A stretch of DNA of 9,294 nucleotides from JBDNBY01 sp039767595 (lineage in GTDB: Bacteria; Pseudomonadota; Alphaproteobacteria; Rhodobacterales; Rhodobacteraceae), in the NCBI GenBank assembly GCA_039767595.1, contig JBDNBY010000132.1, positions 1-9,294 on the forward strand, written 5' to 3'. This document shows, piece after piece, positions 6,655 to 9,294 of this stretch (the stretch's first letter is position 1; each line of letters opens with the position of its first letter). The position numbers and the translations under genes were made by a program. Under the pieces are notes generated by a model. That model saw nothing but the letters and a program-made list of their open reading frames with translations. It was not told the DNA's origin and did not search any database.

Positions 6655-7350
6655 TCAGGTTTCCAATATGTTTAATTTATAGCCCCCAAATTCGGTCAGA
6701 AGAAGGCGAGGTGTGGCCGGATTTGGTTCAATTTTTTGACGCAGTCGGTAAATATGTGTCTCTAAAGTATGAGTCGTCACGGCGGAATTATACCCCCACA
6801 CTTCGCCCAAGAGCGTCTCACGCGTCACGGCATGTTGTTGCGCACGCAGCATAAATTTCAAAATGCTGGTCTCTTTTTCGGTCAACTTGATTTTCCGCCC
6901 GTCCCCTTGGGTCAACATTTTCGTCGCAGGTGTGAATGCATAGGGGCCCACTTGAAACGTTGCATCATCCGAGCCTTGGAATTGGCGCAGCTGCGCGCGA
7001 ATGCGGGCCAAAAGCACTGGCAATTTAAAGGGTTTAGCCACGTAATCATTGGCACCAGCGTCCAATCCCAAAACGGTGTCCGCCTCGGACGTTTGCCCCG
7101 TTAGCATAATGATCGGCGATTTGACCCCCTTGGCCCGCATCATTTTGCACGCCTCGCGACCGTCTAAATCGGGTAGATCCACATCAAGCAGGATCAATGA
7201 AATCTCGCCCCCCTGCGCCAGTTCGACGCCTTGGATCGCCGTTTCTGCCTCGCGGACGGTGAAATCTGCCACGCTGGTCAATTGTTCGGCCAACGCATCG
7301 CGCAGATCGGGATCATCATCCACAAGTAAAATCGTCGTATGCGCAGACAT
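6655..7350 (-). CDS. cenR: OmpR/PhoB-family response regulator, CenR/OtpR-like
   Basis: This 231-residue two-component response regulator has a receiver domain (about residues 5-120) and a winged-helix DNA-binding domain (about 130-229). The acidic pocket (Asp11-Asp13), phospho-acceptor Asp56 in LILLDVDLPD, Thr84 in IIMLTG and Lys106 in YVAKPF are intact, so it should be phosphorylatable. The output-domain segments LTEKETSILKFMLRA and VTTHTLETHIYRLRQKIEP resemble the CenR/OtpR group, an alphaproteobacterial regulator of cell-envelope functions that is essential in some species. The symbol is given from remembered resemblance, not a search. A near-perfect AAGGAGGT Shine-Dalgarno (complement 7355-7362) implies strong translation. 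No histidine kinase is adjacent, so its partner is encoded elsewhere. It diverges from ribA and ends in its own terminator. Confidence 0.75.
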   Translation of the reverse strand: MSAHTTILLVDDDPDLRDALAEQLTSVADFTVREAETAIQGVELAQGGEISLILLDVDLPDLDGREACKMMRAKGVKSPIIMLTGQTSEADTVLGLDAGANDYVAKPFKLPVLLARIRAQLRQFQGSDDATFQVGPYAFTPATKMLTQGDGRKIKLTEKETSILKFMLRAQQHAVTRETLLGEVWGYNSAVTTHTLETHIYRLRQKIEPNPATPRLLLTEFGGYKLNILET

Positions 7351-7408
7351 CGCAACCTCCTTATCGCGTTTCGGGCTGATCTAGACATGTGCATGATCGG
7401 CGCAAGTG

Positions 7409-7443
7409 ACAAGTCTTTGTGCATCCTCTTCACAAAGACGTGT
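7409..7443. promoter_or_regulatory. Long inverted repeat in the regulator/ribA divergent region
   Basis: Arms 7409-7421 and 7431-7443 are reverse complements at 12 of 13 positions. The inner 9 bp are perfect (GTCTTTGTG with CACAAAGAC) and the spacer is CATCCTCTT. There is no T-tract on either side, so it is not an intrinsic terminator. It lies in the 159-bp region (7351-7509) that must carry both divergent promoters, 58 bp from the regulator ATG and 66 bp from the ribA ATG. It could be an operator or an RNA stem-loop in a leader; the sequence does not say which. A 10-bp palindrome, TTCAATTGAA (7462-7471), lies nearby. Confidence 0.6.
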
Positions 7444-7509
7444 GAAAATGACATTGAATGTTTCAATTGAACCTCGCATTGTAACAGTCTCAAAGATGGC
7501 CACACGAAT

Positions 7510-8577
7510 ATGACACTCGCCCCGACGATTGACGATCTGATCCACCGCGCCCGCATGGATTTGCGCGCAGGGCTTCCTGTCGTGATCGGCGAAGGGCCGG
7601 ATCAAATCGTCTGTGCCGCGCTAGAAACGCTATCGGCGGGGCGGCTTGAGGCCCTCAAAACCATCACGGGCGCGGCGATCGCCGTGTCGGATTGGCGGGC
7701 CAAAGCGCTCAATATCCCTGTCTACGACGCGGGGATGACCCGGTTTTCCGTGCCCGTCCCGTTTGACCACCGCGCGGCCCAAGCGCTGGCCGACCCATCG
7801 CAGGATTTGGCAAGGCCCCTCAAAGGGCCCTTTGCCTATATTCGCGACGGCGCGGCACCGATGGTCGCCCAAGCGATCCGTCTGACCAAGGCCGCCCATT
7901 TGTTGCCCTCGATCATATATGCCCCTGCGCAGGGGATTGATGCGGGCGGGTTGACCGAAATTACCGATCTGCCGCCTGAAACCCTCGTCTTGCAGGATAT
8001 TGTGGCCGCCCGTGTGCCGATCACGGCCAGTGCGCACACGCGGCTGCATGTCTTTCGCGAACGTCTGAGCGGGGATGAGCATTACGCCGTTGAAATCGGG
8101 CATGTCACGCCGCAGCGCGCGATGCTGACACGGGTGCATTCGGCCTGTTTTACTGGGGATGTTTTAGGCAGTTTGAAATGTGATTGCGGCCCACAGCTGA
8201 ACGCCGCATTGGCGCACATGGGCGACGCTGAGGGCGGGCTGCTTCTCTATCTCAATCAAGAGGGGCGCGGCATTGGCCTGCCCAATAAAATGCGGGCCTA
8301 TGCCCTACAAGATCAGGGATTTGATACTGTTGAGGCCAATCACCGATTAGGGTTTGAGGATGATGAGAGGGATTTTCGCCTTGGGGCGCAAATGCTCGAT
8401 CATTTTAAAATCAATAAAATCAAGCTATTGACAAACAACCCCCGCAAGATCGCCACGATGCAAGATCAAGGGATCACTGTGACCGAGCGGGTGCCGTTAC
8501 AGGTTGGAAAAACGACCGAGAACGCAAAATACCTAAGCGTCAAAGCGCAAAAATCAGGTCACTTATTCGACGAATAA
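7510..8577 (+). CDS. ribA: GTP cyclohydrolase II (riboflavin biosynthesis)
   Basis: This is a 355-residue protein whose C-terminal part (about residues 190-350) is GTP cyclohydrolase II, which opens GTP to 2,5-diamino-6-ribosylamino-4(3H)-pyrimidinone 5'-phosphate in the first step of riboflavin synthesis. The zinc ligands Cys213, Cys224 and Cys226 occur in SACFTGDVLGSLKCDCG with the spacing of E. coli RibA (54/65/67). NQEGRGIGLPNKMRAYALQD and LLTNNPRKI are further conserved segments. The N-terminal 190 residues are absent from E. coli RibA and lack the acidic DHBP-synthase motif, so this is not a standard bifunctional RibBA; its role is unknown to me. The ATG has no Shine-Dalgarno and overlaps the TGA of a 5-codon ORF (7496-7513). 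I saw no FMN riboswitch-like element. The 3' end overlaps the convergent YggS gene by 19 bp. Confidence 0.93.
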   Translation: MTLAPTIDDLIHRARMDLRAGLPVVIGEGPDQIVCAALETLSAGRLEALKTITGAAIAVSDWRAKALNIPVYDAGMTRFSVPVPFDHRAAQALADPSQDLARPLKGPFAYIRDGAAPMVAQAIRLTKAAHLLPSIIYAPAQGIDAGGLTEITDLPPETLVLQDIVAARVPITASAHTRLHVFRERLSGDEHYAVEIGHVTPQRAMLTRVHSACFTGDVLGSLKCDCGPQLNAALAHMGDAEGGLLLYLNQEGRGIGLPNKMRAYALQDQGFDTVEANHRLGFEDDERDFRLGAQMLDHFKINKIKLLTNNPRKIATMQDQGITVTERVPLQVGKTTENAKYLSVKAQKSGHLFDE

Positions 8578-9221
8578 TCCCGCGCGCCAAAGATTGCCGA
8601 TCCCACACGCACATGCGTGGCGCCAAAGGCGATGGCTTGGTCAAAATCACTGCTCATCCCCATCGAGAGGCCTTGCAGATCATTGCGTTTGGCGATTTTA
8701 GCCAGAAGCGCGAAATGCAATGAGGGCGTCTCGTCCGCGGGTGGGATACACATCAGCCCCTTGAGGGGCAGGCTCAAATCGCGGCACTCTTGGATAAACG
8801 CATCGGCGTCTTGGGGCAAAATGCCGGCCTTTTGCGGCTCGGCGCCCGTGTTGACTTGGATAAACAGATCGGGGCAATGGCCCAGCTCATCGGCCAAACG
8901 GGCGCAAGTGTGGGCCAATTTTGGACGATCAACGGAATGAATGGCGTCAAAGAGACCAAAGGCTTGACGCGCCTTATTGGTTTGTAACGGGCCAATCAAA
9001 TGGACACGCGTGCCCTCGAACTGCTCGCGGAACTCGGGCCATTTGCCGGCGGCCTCTTGGACTTTGTTCTCGCCAAACAGACGATGCCCTTGTTCCAGCA
9101 CAGCGGCCACACGCGCGTTTGGCTGCACTTTGGAGACGGCGATCAACTCAACCGACGCCGGATCGCGCCCGGCCTGTGCGCAGGCTTGGGTCATCTGGAC
9201 GGTGATTTCAGATAGCGACAT
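8559..9221 (-). CDS. YggS/PLPBP-family pyridoxal phosphate-binding protein
   Basis: This 220-residue protein matches the YggS/PROSC (PLPBP) family: single-domain TIM-barrel proteins that bind pyridoxal 5'-phosphate and maintain PLP and amino-acid/keto-acid balance, with no known catalytic activity. The PLP lysine is Lys31 in ELIAVSKVQP. Other signatures are HRLFGENKVQEA, VHLIGPLQTNKAR and GLSMGMSSDFDQAIAFGATH followed by VRVGSAIFGARDY. An upstream in-frame ATG at 9252-9254 would add 11 residues, but an AGGAG Shine-Dalgarno 7 nt before the ATG at 9219-9221 and the family's usual N terminus favour the shorter form. It is cytoplasmic. In many bacteria yggS sits near proC or division genes; here the neighbour is ribA, convergent and overlapping. 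Confidence 0.93.
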   Translation of the reverse strand: MSLSEITVQMTQACAQAGRDPASVELIAVSKVQPNARVAAVLEQGHRLFGENKVQEAAGKWPEFREQFEGTRVHLIGPLQTNKARQAFGLFDAIHSVDRPKLAHTCARLADELGHCPDLFIQVNTGAEPQKAGILPQDADAFIQECRDLSLPLKGLMCIPPADETPSLHFALLAKIAKRNDLQGLSMGMSSDFDQAIAFGATHVRVGSAIFGARDYSSNK

Positions 9222-9294
9222 CAGACGGCTCCTGTCCTGTGGAATACTTTGCATATAGCACGCGACACATCACAAAACAGAGCAGGGTTCAAGA
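9222..9294 (-). promoter_or_regulatory. Leader and possible promoter of the YggS gene (window edge)
   Basis: The minus strand contains CTATATGC (about 9250-9257), whose TATATG could act as a -10 element, with only a poor -35 match about 17 bp upstream. No coding frame was recognised in 9255-9294. The promoter call is tentative because the window ends here. Confidence 0.2.
9229..9233 (-). promoter_or_regulatory. Shine-Dalgarno deciding the YggS start
   Basis: The complement reads AGGAG, 7 nt upstream of the ATG at 9219-9221. The alternative upstream ATG at 9252-9254 has no comparable site and would place this Shine-Dalgarno inside the coding region. This favours the 220-residue product. Confidence 0.75.

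Noticed and set aside
7444..7509. FMN riboswitch upstream of ribA
   Set aside because: The leader between the inverted repeat and the ATG is too short and lacks the conserved RFN-element segments.
7630..8139. Minus-strand ORF of 169 codons opposite ribA
   Set aside because: It is antisense to the coding N-terminal part of RibA and has a composition typical of reverse-frame translation, with no domain seen.

Overview
The window is about 9.3 kb of densely packed chromosomal DNA with moderately high GC. The gene families and their order (CenR-type regulator, xthA, a CnoX-like thioredoxin, a LON-domain protein, Trm112, a UbiH-type hydroxylase) suggest an alphaproteobacterium, most likely of the Rhodobacteraceae/Roseobacter group. 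That assignment is an inference from protein resemblance, not from a search. No mobile element, CRISPR array, tRNA, rRNA or prophage gene was seen.

Layout from left to right. The 3' tail of an unidentified gene (2-76, +) ends just before an AlkB-type alkane hydroxylase (83-1168, +). AlkB converges with an amidase-signature hydrolase (1171-2493, -), leaving only 2 bp between them. A short palindrome-containing divergent region (about 2494-2554) separates the amidase from a UbiH/UbiF/COQ6-type FAD hydroxylase (2555-3727, +). The hydroxylase converges with a minus-strand cluster transcribed from right to left: xthA (5613-6413), the CnoX-like thioredoxin-TPR protein (4640-5548), the LON substrate-binding-domain protein (3977-4612) and Trm112 (3740-3958). 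Upstream of that cluster, also on the minus strand, is an OmpR-family response regulator resembling CenR (6655-7350), followed 116 nt after its stop by a clear intrinsic terminator (6511-6538). The regulator diverges from ribA (7510-8577, +) across a 159-bp region with a long inverted repeat. RibA converges with, and overlaps by 19 bp, a YggS/PLPBP-family gene (translated region 8559-9221, -).

The genes are mostly housekeeping: ubiquinone (UbiH-like) and riboflavin (RibA) synthesis, PLP homeostasis (YggS), base-excision DNA repair (ExoIII), protein quality control (CnoX-like, LON-domain), methyltransferase support (Trm112) and cell-envelope control (CenR-like). AlkB and the amidase are the catabolic, more accessory part. 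The xthA-to-trm112 cluster looks like an operon joining oxidative-damage repair with protein homeostasis.

I found no convincing undescribed multi-gene system. The observations most worth checking are non-coding: the 13-bp-arm dyad between the regulator gene and ribA, the structured 3' UTR of the regulator gene, and the palindromes between the amidase and the hydroxylase. Among the proteins, an Asp-to-Glu change in the DG motif of the UbiH-like enzyme and the unassigned N-terminal domain of RibA deserve a look.
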